A stretch of DNA of 64,000 bases from Exiguobacterium sp. s122 (GTDB taxonomy: Bacteria; Bacillota; Bacilli; Exiguobacteriales; Exiguobacteriaceae). The notes below the pieces were generated by a model. It saw nothing but the letters and a program-made list of their open reading frames with translations. It did no database searches and was not told where the DNA came from. Where the stretch lies: contig NZ_JACSMD010000002.1 in the NCBI RefSeq assembly GCF_018618475.1, forward strand, positions 248,001-312,000. Reading direction: 5' to 3'. The position numbers and the translations under genes were made by a program. Below are positions 54,963 through 63,675 of the stretch, piece by piece; the first letter of the stretch is position 1, and each line of letters starts with the position of its first letter.

Positions 54963-55055
54963 ATCATCCCCTTTAAAAATTAGTAAAAAATCCCACTATT
55001 ATGCATGCATACGCTACACTAAAAGAAAAGTTGTGCTCACTTGGGAGGAACTCAT

Positions 55056-55562
55056 ATGAAAAAACTCATCTTGACCACATTTTATACGATAACGCTTTGT
55101 TCAAGCATCTATTATATGGCGACAGGCGAATCGTTCGTCACGATAAGTCAGTCCGTCCAACTCGATCAAGCCGAGGTGGAGCGCTACTTGGCGACCGAAG
55201 TGATGGCGCCGAGCTTTGGTGGTAAGGTCTATACGACGTATAAAATTCTCGACACGAGTACGATGAAAAATGAGATTTACGTCTGGGCTCTCATTAAAGA
55301 ATATGTGCGAGAAGGGGACCACTTCGAGCCAGGGACGGGCATGGCCGGTCCGCTCGTCCTCTACGTCGACAGCGAGGCAGAGTCGTTCACGATTACAGGG
55401 CATGAATCGCCACGTCCTGGGGATTACTATCCGGATGATGTGCGCCGTATGTTCCCGCTTTACGCCGAACTCTCTGTCCTCCCGAATCCAATCTCGCTCG
55501 GCCAAAAACTGCATGATCAAATGGAACAAAAGCTTTCACGAAGCCTACTCGTGAAAGAATGA
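55056..55562 (+). CDS. Uncharacterised membrane-anchored protein
   Basis: 168 residues from ATG 55056 after GGGAGGAACTCAT. A hydrophobic N-terminus (about 3-20) is a signal anchor or signal peptide without a lipobox. The exported remainder has WALIKEYVREGDHFEPGTGMAGPLVLYVD as its most distinctive part. Family unknown. It is followed 13 bases later by a small membrane protein gene, probably one operon. Confidence 0.65.
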   Translation: MKKLILTTFYTITLCSSIYYMATGESFVTISQSVQLDQAEVERYLATEVMAPSFGGKVYTTYKILDTSTMKNEIYVWALIKEYVREGDHFEPGTGMAGPLVLYVDSEAESFTITGHESPRPGDYYPDDVRRMFPLYAELSVLPNPISLGQKLHDQMEQKLSRSLLVKE

Positions 55563-55575
55563 AAGGAAAATTTTT

Positions 55576-55839
55576 ATGAAACGACTGACCCACGCCGCTC
55601 TCATTTCGGCGGCACTTCATCTTGTTTATTTTATCGCCAAGTTCGGAATCGGCTTTCTCCGGACGTTCACGTATGAGCCCGACATCATCGCCGAAGCGGA
55701 CAACGTCGTCGTCTTGCAAGATGAGATGGTTATTGGGACGACCGGTACCCCATTCCTCTACGTCTTCACATGGATGGGCCTCACTGTCATGTTGGCACTT
55801 GGACTACTGATGTTCCAACGTATCAGCAAAACGCGTTAA
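55576..55839 (+). CDS. Small two-span membrane protein
   Basis: 87 residues with hydrophobic segments at about 10-28 and 58-78, separated by an acidic loop. The ATG follows AAAGGAAAATTTTT. It probably works with the membrane-anchored protein encoded just upstream. Function unknown. Confidence 0.65.
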   Translation: MKRLTHAALISAALHLVYFIAKFGIGFLRTFTYEPDIIAEADNVVVLQDEMVIGTTGTPFLYVFTWMGLTVMLALGLLMFQRISKTR

Positions 55840-55905
55840 ACAATAAGGGAATTCGAAATCCATTCGCTATACTCGGGATAGATGCCAACTGAGGAGGAAT
55901 GTCAC

Positions 55906-56277
55906 TTGAATCTCATTCAACAGATTAGACAAATCTATGTGCCCGTACACGACTTAGACCGTGCCGTTCGGTTCTATCGCGATACCCTTCAAATCCCGCT
56001 CTTGTTCCAGGCAGGGAGTCTCGCATTTTTGGAATGTAACGGCGTGCGACTTATGCTGTCGATTCCTGAAAATGAAGATTTCGCGAAAGCGAGCTCTGTG
56101 CTGTACTTACAAGTACGTGACTTGAACGAGGCGTATAAACAGCTTTTGGCGAAAGGCGTCTCATTTATCGATGAGCCGCATCTCGTCGCGAAAATGGAGA
56201 ACGTGGAGACGTGGATGGCCTTCTTCAAAGACTCTGAGGACAACACGCATGCGTTGATGAGCGAGGTTGTGTCATAA
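55906..56277 (+). CDS. VOC family (glyoxalase-fold) protein
   Basis: 123 residues from TTG 55906 after GAGGAGGAATGTCAC; a start at 55882 would place the ribosome-binding site inside the coding region. IRQIYVPVHDLDRAVRFYRDTLQI, the SLAFLECNGVRLMLS strand and FFKDSEDNTHALM form the duplicated VOC pattern. Substrate unknown. Confidence 0.85.
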   Translation: MNLIQQIRQIYVPVHDLDRAVRFYRDTLQIPLLFQAGSLAFLECNGVRLMLSIPENEDFAKASSVLYLQVRDLNEAYKQLLAKGVSFIDEPHLVAKMENVETWMAFFKDSEDNTHALMSEVVS

Positions 56278-56281
56278 AGAC

Positions 56282-56324
56282 ACTAAAGAAAAGGAAATCT
56301 ACGCTATTGTAGATTTCCTTTTCT
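56282..56324. terminator. Convergent terminator
   Basis: GAAAAGGAAATCTAC / GTAGATTTCCTTTTC, a 15-base perfect stem between the VOC gene and the SGNH gene of the dlt-like operon. Confidence 0.9.
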
Positions 56325-57244
56325 CATAGATAGCCGAGTCGTTTCAAATCCTCATAGACGAGAGAAGACAGGAGCGCCCTCCCTTTCCCGTTTAAATGGT
56401 CTGGGTTATGAAAGTACTCTTGTTCGTCCACGAATCGTTCGTCCGCCATATAGTTCAGGAACGGGACGTCTAGATCAAGCGTGGCCAAATGTTGATGGAC
56501 GAGTCGGTCCATGACTGCTTCATTAAAATACGCATTGTAGGAGGCGTGGACCGGTTCCATCGCCAAGACGACGCGATAGCCTTTCGACTGACAATATGCA
56601 ACGATCTCTTGCAACCGTGCTTTGTTCTGCTCGATGTCACGATTCGTTACAGCCCGTTTATACTGTGCTTCCACCATCTCATATTTCCGTTTCGAATAGT
56701 TCTCGCCCTTGTTCACCCACGGTTCATGCGACGCCCATCTGAAGTCTCGAACTTCTCGTGACAGCGCGGTATATACACTCCCGCTATGTAGCGCGGGAAA
56801 GGAGGCGTACGTATAATAGTCGAACGCACTGACCGGCTCGATGTCCTCTCGGTCTAGCACTTGATAATAGTTTTCTTTTCGACCGATCTCCGCGTTGCTG
56901 AACGTAATTTGTGAGAGCGAGACGATGACGATGCCTCCCGGACGAAGATGTTCGTCATATTGCTTCAACATCTTCAAGTCATATTCAATCGTTTGGCTAG
57001 GCAACGCCAAATCGAGATGCGACAGACCGAGCGGTTTGAACGCATAGCCGAACATCGCGTGCGACGTTCCGAGATTGATGATATCCAACGAGGACGGGTC
57101 GTTTTGAAACACCAACACGCCTTGATTGTTATTGTACGCCCATGATTTTTTGACGAATTCGTTGAGCGGAATCAATAAGAGGATCACGATGCCAATCACC
57201 ACCGCACCTTTTATCCATAAACTTCTCATAGCCATTCCTTTCAC
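56324..57244 (-). CDS. DltD/AlgX-like SGNH-fold protein, last gene of the dlt-like operon
   Basis: 306 residues. A single N-terminal membrane anchor (about 10-27), then an extracytoplasmic SGNH-like domain. NLGTSHAMFGYAF carries the candidate nucleophile Ser, and the C-terminal FHNPDHLNGKGR supplies Asp and His. DltD-like proteins accept acyl groups from an MBOAT partner and transfer them to a polymer; that role is inferred here from context. The start is directly adjacent to the MBOAT stop. Confidence 0.78.
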   Translation of the reverse strand: MKGMAMRSLWIKGAVVIGIVILLLIPLNEFVKKSWAYNNNQGVLVFQNDPSSLDIINLGTSHAMFGYAFKPLGLSHLDLALPSQTIEYDLKMLKQYDEHLRPGGIVIVSLSQITFSNAEIGRKENYYQVLDREDIEPVSAFDYYTYASFPALHSGSVYTALSREVRDFRWASHEPWVNKGENYSKRKYEMVEAQYKRAVTNRDIEQNKARLQEIVAYCQSKGYRVVLAMEPVHASYNAYFNEAVMDRLVHQHLATLDLDVPFLNYMADERFVDEQEYFHNPDHLNGKGRALLSSLVYEDLKRLGYL

Positions 57245-58696
57245 TTAGAACCCACCGTAAATAAAACCTTCACTCGACACACCGAACACTAAGACCGAGA
57301 CGATTACGAACAGTTGAATCGCCACATTGGCGAGCGTGGAACGCCCGGCCAACCAATCCCAAGCCGACCCTTTCGTCCGTTCGATATACTGAAACACGTG
57401 AACGGCCGTAAAGAAGAAGAGAAACACGACGAAATCGAGTAACGAGAACAACTCCAGCGCATGCAGCATTCCCGTTGGCGCCCACGACGAAGGGGTCACG
57501 TACAGTCGAGCATGATGAAACGCTTGTGCGACCGAGTCGGATACGAAAAAGACGCGGGAGAAACTGACCAACTGGAACGTCGTCGCGATGTTGATCCATT
57601 TATGAAGCTCGGGCGTCCGGTCCAATCGAACGAAGGACGCCAACTGCTCCCGATGATGTTTCGTCGCATCTCCGAACACGCGATAAATACCGTGAATCAG
57701 ACCCCATAAAACGAAACTCCAGGCGGCCCCGTGCCAGATACCGCTTATCAAGAATGTGATGATGATGGCGACATAGATTTGATGTCGTTTCTTTTTCCCT
57801 TTGCAGAGCGGGATGAAGATATAATCGCGGAGCCACGTCGACAGCGAGATGTGCCATCGGTTCCAAAAGTCGGCGATGGATACAGCGAAATGAGGCTGTC
57901 GGAAGTTCTCCGTCAACTTGATGCCGAATAGTCTCGCTGTCCCAATGGCGATGTCGCTGCAGGCGGAAAAGTCGGCGTACAATTGAATCGAAAACAGCAT
58001 CGTCCCGAGCACGATTTCCGAGCCGGTCGGGTCTGGCCGACTGAATACGGTCGCGACCATCGGCGCCAATCGGTCGGCGATGAGCGTCTTCTTAAAGAAG
58101 CCCCAGGCAATCCGTTTCATCCCATAGCTGACGTGCTCATAGTCGAACCGTTGCTCCGCCTTGAATTGAGGCAGCAACTTCTTGGCCCGCTCAATCGGCC
58201 CGGCGACGAGTTGGGGGAAGAAAGCGAAATAAATCGAGAAATAGCCATAATGGCGCTCGGCCTTCAATTTCCCGCGATACAAGTCAACGAGATAACTGAT
58301 GGCCTGAAACGTATAAAACGAAATTGCGAGCGGCAAGACGATGTCTTGATACGGGATGTCGTAGTTCCAGCCCATCAATCCGGCCATCGCGCGTAACGAG
58401 TCATTCACGAAGTTAAAGTATTTGAACCAGCCGAGAAACATCACCAAAACGAAGACGCCCATCACCATGAGGCGTTTCTTCTGTCGCTTCTCGTCCTGCC
58501 GTTCGATAAGGATTCCCGTGACGTACGTGAACGCGGTGCTCACGAGCAAGAGCGGAATGAATTGAATACTGAGCGTGGCATAAAACAGATAGCTCGCTGC
58601 TAGTAGCAGCACCCATCGGAAGCGGTGCGGGACTACATAATACATCGCCACCAATAGAGCGACAAAGAGTAAAAACTCGATTGAAATAAACGTCAT
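57245..58696 (-). CDS. MBOAT-family O-acyltransferase (DltB/AlgI-like)
   Basis: 483 residues, about ten membrane segments. MBOAT hallmarks include FFPQLVAGPIERAKKLLPQF, FADFSACSDIAIG-like YADFSACSDIAIG, FWNRWHISLSTWLRDYIFIPL and the catalytic His in ISGIWHGAAWSFVLWG. It moves an activated acyl group across the membrane to an extracellular acceptor. Transcribed between the AMP-ligase and SGNH genes. Confidence 0.93.
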   Translation of the reverse strand: MTFISIEFLLFVALLVAMYYVVPHRFRWVLLLAASYLFYATLSIQFIPLLLVSTAFTYVTGILIERQDEKRQKKRLMVMGVFVLVMFLGWFKYFNFVNDSLRAMAGLMGWNYDIPYQDIVLPLAISFYTFQAISYLVDLYRGKLKAERHYGYFSIYFAFFPQLVAGPIERAKKLLPQFKAEQRFDYEHVSYGMKRIAWGFFKKTLIADRLAPMVATVFSRPDPTGSEIVLGTMLFSIQLYADFSACSDIAIGTARLFGIKLTENFRQPHFAVSIADFWNRWHISLSTWLRDYIFIPLCKGKKKRHQIYVAIIITFLISGIWHGAAWSFVLWGLIHGIYRVFGDATKHHREQLASFVRLDRTPELHKWINIATTFQLVSFSRVFFVSDSVAQAFHHARLYVTPSSWAPTGMLHALELFSLLDFVVFLFFFTAVHVFQYIERTKGSAWDWLAGRSTLANVAIQLFVIVSVLVFGVSSEGFIYGGF

Positions 58697-58764
58697 ATCT
58701 TCACCTGATTATTCTAAACTTGTGTTGCGTTCAATAAAGGATTATCTAGCACCTATGTACTTGT

Positions 58765-60171
58765 TCAGGTAGTGACGAGCTCTCGTTTTGGTAACGCGGA
58801 ATACAGAATCTTTCCGGATTCGTTCCGGGGAATCGCATCGATTTGGAGAATCGTGACCCCTCTTGTATGCATCATCTCTTTAATGACTTGTTTGATAGCG
58901 GCACGGTCGTCTTGCAACGTGTAAACGTATAGCTCGTCGTCCGTTCCCGTACAGACACACTCATGACCGCGTACTCGCAACAGATGCTCTACTTCATCGA
59001 GGCTGATTCGGTTTCCATGCATCTTAATCATGCGCTTCATGCGCCCGACGATAAAGAAATAGCCGTCTTCATCCATGTACGCCAAATCTCCTGTCTGCAG
59101 CATACCTTGATTTACATTTCCGCTCGCGAGGTCGGGTAATGCTTCGGCATAACCGAGCGATACGTTCGCACCGTGATAAATCAGCTCTCCGACGAGGTTC
59201 GGGGAAGAAATCTGTTCACCTGCTTCACTGCGAAGCGTCAATTCACCACCGGGAATGGCGATGCCGATGCTCCCCGCCTTCTCCCGGTTCTGATGAGGAG
59301 GCAAATACGACATGCGCGCTGTCGCTTCCGTTTGCCCGTACATCATGAAGAATTGCATCCCTTTTCGTTCGCATAAATCAGTAAACACCTCTGCTAGAGC
59401 GGGATTTAATTTCCCGCCGGCTTGGGTGAGCTTTGTCAAACTCGGCAGCTCCATCGTCTCGAACTTGAGCCGATGCAACATCTCATAGACGAATGGGACA
59501 CCGCCGAACGTCGTCACCTGCTGGTCGCGGCACAACTGCCAGAATTCCTTCTGCATGATGGGCGCCTCCGTCACGACAATCGTCGCCCCAGACACGAGAT
59601 GGCTGTTGATGATGGAGAGGCCATAGGAGTAATTCATCGGGAGCGTCGTGATCGGACGATCGTTTTCTCCAATCTCTAAATAAGACACAATCGATTGCGC
59701 GTTATGGAACAGGTTGTCGTAACTGAGTCGGACCAACTTCGGGCTCCCCGTACTGCCGGACGTCGTCAACAGGAGCGCGAGCTCGTCATGAAGGTCATGT
59801 TCGATTGCCTGAGGACAGGCGAATAGCGCATAGTCCCCATATTCGTAAGTCGTGTCCATCTCCTGCTCTAATTGATGATGCTCCCGATTCGCCCAAATGT
59901 GCGTCGGTCGGTAGCGGTCAATCAAATGCTGCAGCTGTTCCGAATGAATCGTTGCATCCAACAGGAGCGGTACGATGCGTCCACGGAGGAACCCGACGTA
60001 GCCGAAGATTGACTCTTTATTGTTGGCACATAGACAAAAGACAAGCGTTCGATCGCCGACCTCACGCACAATCGCGTCGGCCGCCTCGATCATCTCGTCG
60101 TAGGAATACGCGCGATCTGTGTAGATGGCGGTACGCGCTCCATACTGTTCGATTGTATCGAAGCGCTTCAT
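58765..60171 (-). CDS. AMP-dependent acyl/aminoacyl-ACP ligase (DltA-like)
   Basis: 468 residues from ATG 60171, which overlaps the ACP stop (ATGA); the frame extends to 60243 through the ACP gene. Adenylation motifs: LLLTTSGSTGSPKLVRLS (A3), MMYGQTEATARM (A5), GELIYHGANVSLGY, QTGDLAYMDEDGYFFIVGRMKRMIKMHGNRIS (A7-A8) and NESGKILY with the catalytic Lys (A10). It should load an acyl or amino-acid group on the adjacent carrier protein. Substrate unknown. Confidence 0.9.
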   Translation of the reverse strand: MKRFDTIEQYGARTAIYTDRAYSYDEMIEAADAIVREVGDRTLVFCLCANNKESIFGYVGFLRGRIVPLLLDATIHSEQLQHLIDRYRPTHIWANREHHQLEQEMDTTYEYGDYALFACPQAIEHDLHDELALLLTTSGSTGSPKLVRLSYDNLFHNAQSIVSYLEIGENDRPITTLPMNYSYGLSIINSHLVSGATIVVTEAPIMQKEFWQLCRDQQVTTFGGVPFVYEMLHRLKFETMELPSLTKLTQAGGKLNPALAEVFTDLCERKGMQFFMMYGQTEATARMSYLPPHQNREKAGSIGIAIPGGELTLRSEAGEQISSPNLVGELIYHGANVSLGYAEALPDLASGNVNQGMLQTGDLAYMDEDGYFFIVGRMKRMIKMHGNRISLDEVEHLLRVRGHECVCTGTDDELYVYTLQDDRAAIKQVIKEMMHTRGVTILQIDAIPRNESGKILYSALPKRELVTT

Positions 60172-60413
60172 TGTCCGAAGTCCACACCCAAGCGTTTCAA
60201 TAAGTCGATGCCTGACTGGTATGTGTTGAACTCGGTGATCCACTCTGAATCGATATAGACGTCAAACGCGTCCTCGAGTTCCGCGATCAACGTCATGTGA
60301 CCGATGGAATCCCATTCTTTCGTGACGCCGAGTTGCATCTCTTCAAATGTAGCGTCGGCCACGACGTCGAGTCCGTTGATAAAAGCCGTTTTATATAATT
60401 CGATTTTGTTCAT
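60168..60413 (-). CDS. Acyl carrier protein of the dlt-like operon
   Basis: 81 residues; the phosphopantetheine attachment site is Ser36 in EWDSIGHMTLI, with the helix ELEDAFDVYI after it. It is the first gene, coupled to the AMP-ligase gene. The operon order carrier, ligase, MBOAT, SGNH differs from the usual dltABCD order. Confidence 0.9.
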   Translation of the reverse strand: MNKIELYKTAFINGLDVVADATFEEMQLGVTKEWDSIGHMTLIAELEDAFDVYIDSEWITEFNTYQSGIDLLKRLGVDFGQ

Positions 60414-60459
60414 TGGATTGATCCTTCCTTGTTCTTATGTAGTGAATAACTGTTTAATT

Positions 60460-60478
60460 GATAATGATAATCATTTGC
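60460..60478. promoter_or_regulatory. Fur-box-like operator of the dlt-like operon
   Basis: GATAATGATAATCATTTGC matches the 19-base Fur consensus GATAATGATAATCATTATC at 17 positions. It lies 47 bases upstream of the ACP start codon, within the expected promoter. A nearby TGTGATTTTATCACA inverted repeat (60481-60495) may be a second site. Iron repression of the operon is inferred. Confidence 0.75.
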
Positions 60479-60544
60479 TATGTGATTTTATCACATTGTC
60501 TTTTTAACGGCAATATGACCTTCGATAATTGACGCGAAGCATTA

Positions 60545-60574
60545 AAAAACGGCTATCTCGATTAGATAGCCGGT
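60545..60574 (-). terminator. Terminator of the COG3541-like gene
   Basis: CGGCTATCT / AGATAGCCG stem followed on the minus strand by TTTTTTAATGC. Confidence 0.85.
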
Positions 60575-60632
60575 GCAGATGATTGGTTTAATCGTGTCAT
60601 GAGATGAAATGGATACCTCTGCATGACTAGAG

Positions 60633-61418
60633 TTATCCCCATACCTCTTGCAACGTTTGTCGAAATAGCGCATCCAGTTGGACGGTCGGATCCTTTTGTT
60701 GAACGTTGAGCGATTTCACATATACTTCAAAACGTTCCATTTCTCGCTCTATAAATTCGTTAATGACGGCAATTCGAGGCTCTAAATCAAACTCATCCCC
60801 CGCCAGTTTCCGTTCTAGCAATTCATGAATCGAATCTTTTAATTCACCAGCTTGTAACGCATCCTCTAATAGGACATGAAAACGGATTGGCGGCGCCGTA
60901 TTATATTTCTCAATCCACAGGCAAGCCAAAATCGGACGAAGCACGTAGAAATACTTTTTGATTCGAACTTCAGGTCCTTGCAAATATTCACGGTAATTAT
61001 TTTTGGCCATGTTTAAGTAATGATGTAGCATCGACGTCGGATTAAACACATCGGATTCTAATACTCGTACATGATCCACAAACGCATATTGTTGGTAATA
61101 AACGATCTCACTTCTGAGCCATTCTAAAAGAGGAGGATTGTTCTTTCGGAACAGCCGCAACGCTTTCGTGATTTCCCAGCCACTAATGTCTAACAAATCG
61201 TTAATCGGCTCTTCAATCACGTCACGTTTTTGCCCAATCCCTTGAGGGTCAATCGCCAAATACCATTCGGGAAGATGGATGTAGATAAATCGAACGTCAT
61301 AATCGCTATCTTTTGAAGGGAATCCCCAGGCACGGCTACCAGACTCGACTGCATATAGAACTTTTATACGATGTTTTTCTTCAATTTCGAATAGTTTTTG
61401 TTGAATGATTGTATCCAA
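60633..61418 (-). CDS. Predicted nucleotidyltransferase (COG3541-like)
   Basis: 261 residues, TTG start nine bases after AAAGGAG. AVESGSRAWGFPSKDSDYDVRFIYI is the G-S-x-A-x-G...D-x-D nucleotidyltransferase signature of the COG3541 group (YcgL-like). LLDISGWEITKALRLFRKNNPPLLEWL is a conserved later helix. Substrate unknown. A strong terminator separates it from the Fur-box operon downstream. Confidence 0.85.
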   Translation of the reverse strand: MDTIIQQKLFEIEEKHRIKVLYAVESGSRAWGFPSKDSDYDVRFIYIHLPEWYLAIDPQGIGQKRDVIEEPINDLLDISGWEITKALRLFRKNNPPLLEWLRSEIVYYQQYAFVDHVRVLESDVFNPTSMLHHYLNMAKNNYREYLQGPEVRIKKYFYVLRPILACLWIEKYNTAPPIRFHVLLEDALQAGELKDSIHELLERKLAGDEFDLEPRIAVINEFIEREMERFEVYVKSLNVQQKDPTVQLDALFRQTLQEVWG

Positions 61419-61555
61419 GTTTGATGTCTCCTTTGTGATTTAAAACGTTATCTCTTACTTCACTTATGTCTGATTATAATTGAAACAGAGAGGATGCAAC
61501 GATTCCGATCAATCTTTATCCGATTTTGACGATGTCCAGCTGGCCTTATAAAGCA

Positions 61556-61596
61556 AAAAACAGTTGCTGCGCCGATGCACATCAACTGTTTTTCAT
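61556..61596 (-). terminator. Terminator of rlmH
   Basis: AAAACAGTTGATG / CATC-AACTGTTTTT type hairpin directly after the rlmH stop, with a T-run on the minus strand. Confidence 0.75.
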
Positions 61597-62076
61597 TTAT
61601 TTATGGTACGGTTCATTCCGATTGATCCGATACGCACGGTAAATCTGCTCGCATAAGACGAGTTTCATCACTTGGTGCGGGAACGTCATCTTCGAGAACG
61701 AAATGGTATCGTTCGCGCGTTTCATCACGTCCTCGGATAAACCGAGCGAGCCCCCGATGACAAATGCGATTTTACTTTTCCCATACGTAGCAAGTTGATC
61801 GAGCTCACGAGCGAACTCTTCACTCGTCCGTTGTTTAGCGTTTATGGCCAGAGCGATGACGTGCGTATCTGGACTGATTTTCGCCAAAATTCGCTCACCT
61901 TCTTTTTGTTTTACTAGTATCATATCCGCGTCACTTAAATGCTCGGGCGCTTTCTCGTCTGCGACCTCGATTTCCTGCACTTTTGCGTACGCCGAGAGCC
62001 GTTTCGTATACTCGGCAATTCCTAGTTTCAAATACTTCTCCTTTAGTTTGCCGACCGTGATAATTGAAATATTCAT
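61597..62076 (-). CDS. rlmH: 23S rRNA pseudouridine1915 N3-methyltransferase RlmH
   Basis: 159 residues, normal RlmH length. [15 protein letters not shown] at the start, a SPOUT knot with [14 protein letters not shown], and the terminal [33 protein letters not shown] signature. It methylates pseudouridine 1915 in helix 69. The gene lies close to oriC in many Firmicutes, beside htrA and walJ as seen here. Confidence 0.97.
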   Translation of the reverse strand: MNISIITVGKLKEKYLKLGIAEYTKRLSAYAKVQEIEVADEKAPEHLSDADMILVKQKEGERILAKISPDTHVIALAINAKQRTSEEFARELDQLATYGKSKIAFVIGGSLGLSEDVMKRANDTISFSKMTFPHQVMKLVLCEQIYRAYRINRNEPYHK

Positions 62077-62109
62077 CCAATTCTTCCTTTTTCCACAGTT
62101 TTTTCGGAG

Positions 62110-62142
62110 TTATCCATAGGGTTATCCACAGAGTTATCCACA
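62110..62142 (+). repeat. Three DnaA boxes at 12-base spacing between rlmH and yyzF
   Basis: TTATCCATA (62110-62118), TTATCCACA (62122-62130) and TTATCCACA (62134-62142) are in the same orientation, each separated by three bases. The last two are perfect consensus boxes. A fourth imperfect box (CTATCCACA on the minus strand) is at 62227-62235. The window's right end approaches oriC, so this is likely a DnaA-binding cluster. Confidence 0.7.
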
Positions 62143-62159
62143 AATCCACATGTTGATGA

Positions 62160-62321
62160 TCATTTTTTGCTTGACACAACATATGTTGCATCGGCGTCAC
62201 AGAACGCACATGTCACTTGTCCACTTGTGGATAGTTCTTCAAGTACGGGGTATTCGCCCGTTTCATCCACAATGATGTCTAAAGCGATTTCAACATGTTC
62301 GTTGCATACTTTTTTTTCCAC
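62160..62321 (-). CDS. yyzF: YyzF-like CxxH/CxxC protein
   Basis: 53 residues from GTG 62321, six bases after GGAGGAAA, to TGA 62160. VCNEHVEIALDIIVDE supplies the CxxH motif and TCAFCDADATYVVS the CxxC motif, matching the TIGR04129-type small proteins found between htrA and rlmH in Bacillus. Probable zinc ribbon; role unknown. Confidence 0.85.
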   Translation of the reverse strand: MEKKVCNEHVEIALDIIVDETGEYPVLEELSTSGQVTCAFCDADATYVVSSKK

Positions 62322-62335
62322 AGGTTTTCCTCCTT

Positions 62336-62361
62336 AAAAAAGAAGCGTTGCCGCTTCTTTA
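62336..62361 (-). terminator. Terminator of htrA
   Basis: AAAGAAGCGGC / GCCGCTTCTTT-type hairpin just after the htrA stop, with a T-run on the minus strand. Confidence 0.75.
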
Positions 62362-63624
62362 TCTCGCTTCGGTTAACGTTGCCTCGGTCTCGTTCCGCTC
62401 GCCGCGCCGGGTATATTCGATCGTTACCGTGTCTCCGACCGTCGCGTCGCGGTATAAAGCGTCCCGTAAATCGACGTATCGTTTGATGTCACGGTCACCA
62501 ATCTTTACGATGACATCCCCGACTTGAAGCCCCGCCTGTTCGGCCGGACTCCCGGGTGTGATCTCTTCGACGAAGACGCCGTCTTCGTTGTCAAAACTGA
62601 TGCCATACTCTTCCCGGACGTTGCCTGGGACGGCGATGACTTCTTGAATCGTGACGCCGAGCTGGGCCCGGGTCACGCGACCATCTCGCTCTAACATATC
62701 GATGACCGGGAGCGCCACGTTCACAGGAATCGAGAAGCCGACCCCTTCGACACTCGCTTCCGCGATTTTCATCGAGTTGATGCCGACGAGTTCGCCTCGT
62801 ATGTTGATGAGCGCCCCTCCCGAGTTACCCGGGTTGATTGCCGCATCGGTTTGGATGACTTCGGCGTTATAATCCATGAGCCCGTCACTGTTCGTGTCGA
62901 CTGGCACGGTGCGTTCGACACCACTGACGATACCACGGGTGACCGAGTTTGAAAAGACGCCGAGCGGATTTCCAATCGCCATGACCGTCTCGCCGGCTTG
63001 GAGCGTCGTCGAGTCGCCGAGGACAATCGGGGTCGCCTCGATGTTGTCTGGTAACGATACAGCCGCGACGGCCAAGTCGTTGAGTGGATCTTCCCCTAAG
63101 ACCGTCGCTGTGGCCACTTGCCCGTCCGAGAAGGCGATACTAATCTCATCAGCCTGCTCGATGACGTGGAAGTTCGTGACGATGTACGCCATGTCGCCCT
63201 CGACTTTATAAATGACACCGGAGCCTGCCCCCGCCTCCCACTGTGAGTTTGACGTAAAGGCACGCTGAATGTTCGTGATGCTGACGACGGACGTCTTTGC
63301 CCCGGTCACAGCCGTCGTGATGTCGGACTCGGTGAACGTGACGGCTTGTTCCGTCCGAATCAGCTCGTTCGTCACAAAACGAGAGGTCGGCGAATCCCAG
63401 AGCATCATCGCCAAAAAGAACAAAGCCGCTCCTAAGAATCCGCCAACCCCTCCGAGTAACAACGGTTTTATATTCATCCGTGGCTTGTGACGCACGCGTT
63501 CCTCACTTTTCGGACGCCAGTCGCTGCGAGATGGGTAAGTCGATTGATTGTTCATCGTGTCTGCTTCGTGCGGTAAAGGTTCGACGTCTTGAGGTTCATA
63601 CTCATGGTGTCTCTCTTCATTCAC
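62359..63624 (-). CDS. htrA: HtrA/DegP-family S1C serine protease with PDZ domain
   Basis: 421 residues. A cytosolic N-terminus, one membrane anchor (about 53-75), then the protease: His in TNFHVIEQ, Asp in PLNDLAVA, Ser in NPGNSGGALI. The C-terminal PDZ is at about residues 325-415 (SPAEQAGLQVGDVIVKIGD). It degrades or refolds misfolded proteins outside the membrane. It follows walJ as in Bacillus yycJ-yycK, with yyzF and rlmH beyond. Confidence 0.96.
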   Translation of the reverse strand: MNEERHHEYEPQDVEPLPHEADTMNNQSTYPSRSDWRPKSEERVRHKPRMNIKPLLLGGVGGFLGAALFFLAMMLWDSPTSRFVTNELIRTEQAVTFTESDITTAVTGAKTSVVSITNIQRAFTSNSQWEAGAGSGVIYKVEGDMAYIVTNFHVIEQADEISIAFSDGQVATATVLGEDPLNDLAVAAVSLPDNIEATPIVLGDSTTLQAGETVMAIGNPLGVFSNSVTRGIVSGVERTVPVDTNSDGLMDYNAEVIQTDAAINPGNSGGALINIRGELVGINSMKIAEASVEGVGFSIPVNVALPVIDMLERDGRVTRAQLGVTIQEVIAVPGNVREEYGISFDNEDGVFVEEITPGSPAEQAGLQVGDVIVKIGDRDIKRYVDLRDALYRDATVGDTVTIEYTRRGERNETEATLTEAR

Positions 63625-63675
63625 GACGCGTCCCCCCTTTAAGACAGTGTGTTACCTGTCTTTTCCCAACTTCGC

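Noticed and set aside
60481-60495. CRP/FNR-type site in front of the dlt-like operon
   Set aside because: TGTGATTTTATCACA has five bases between TGTGA and TCACA rather than the usual six, so it is noted only as an inverted repeat.
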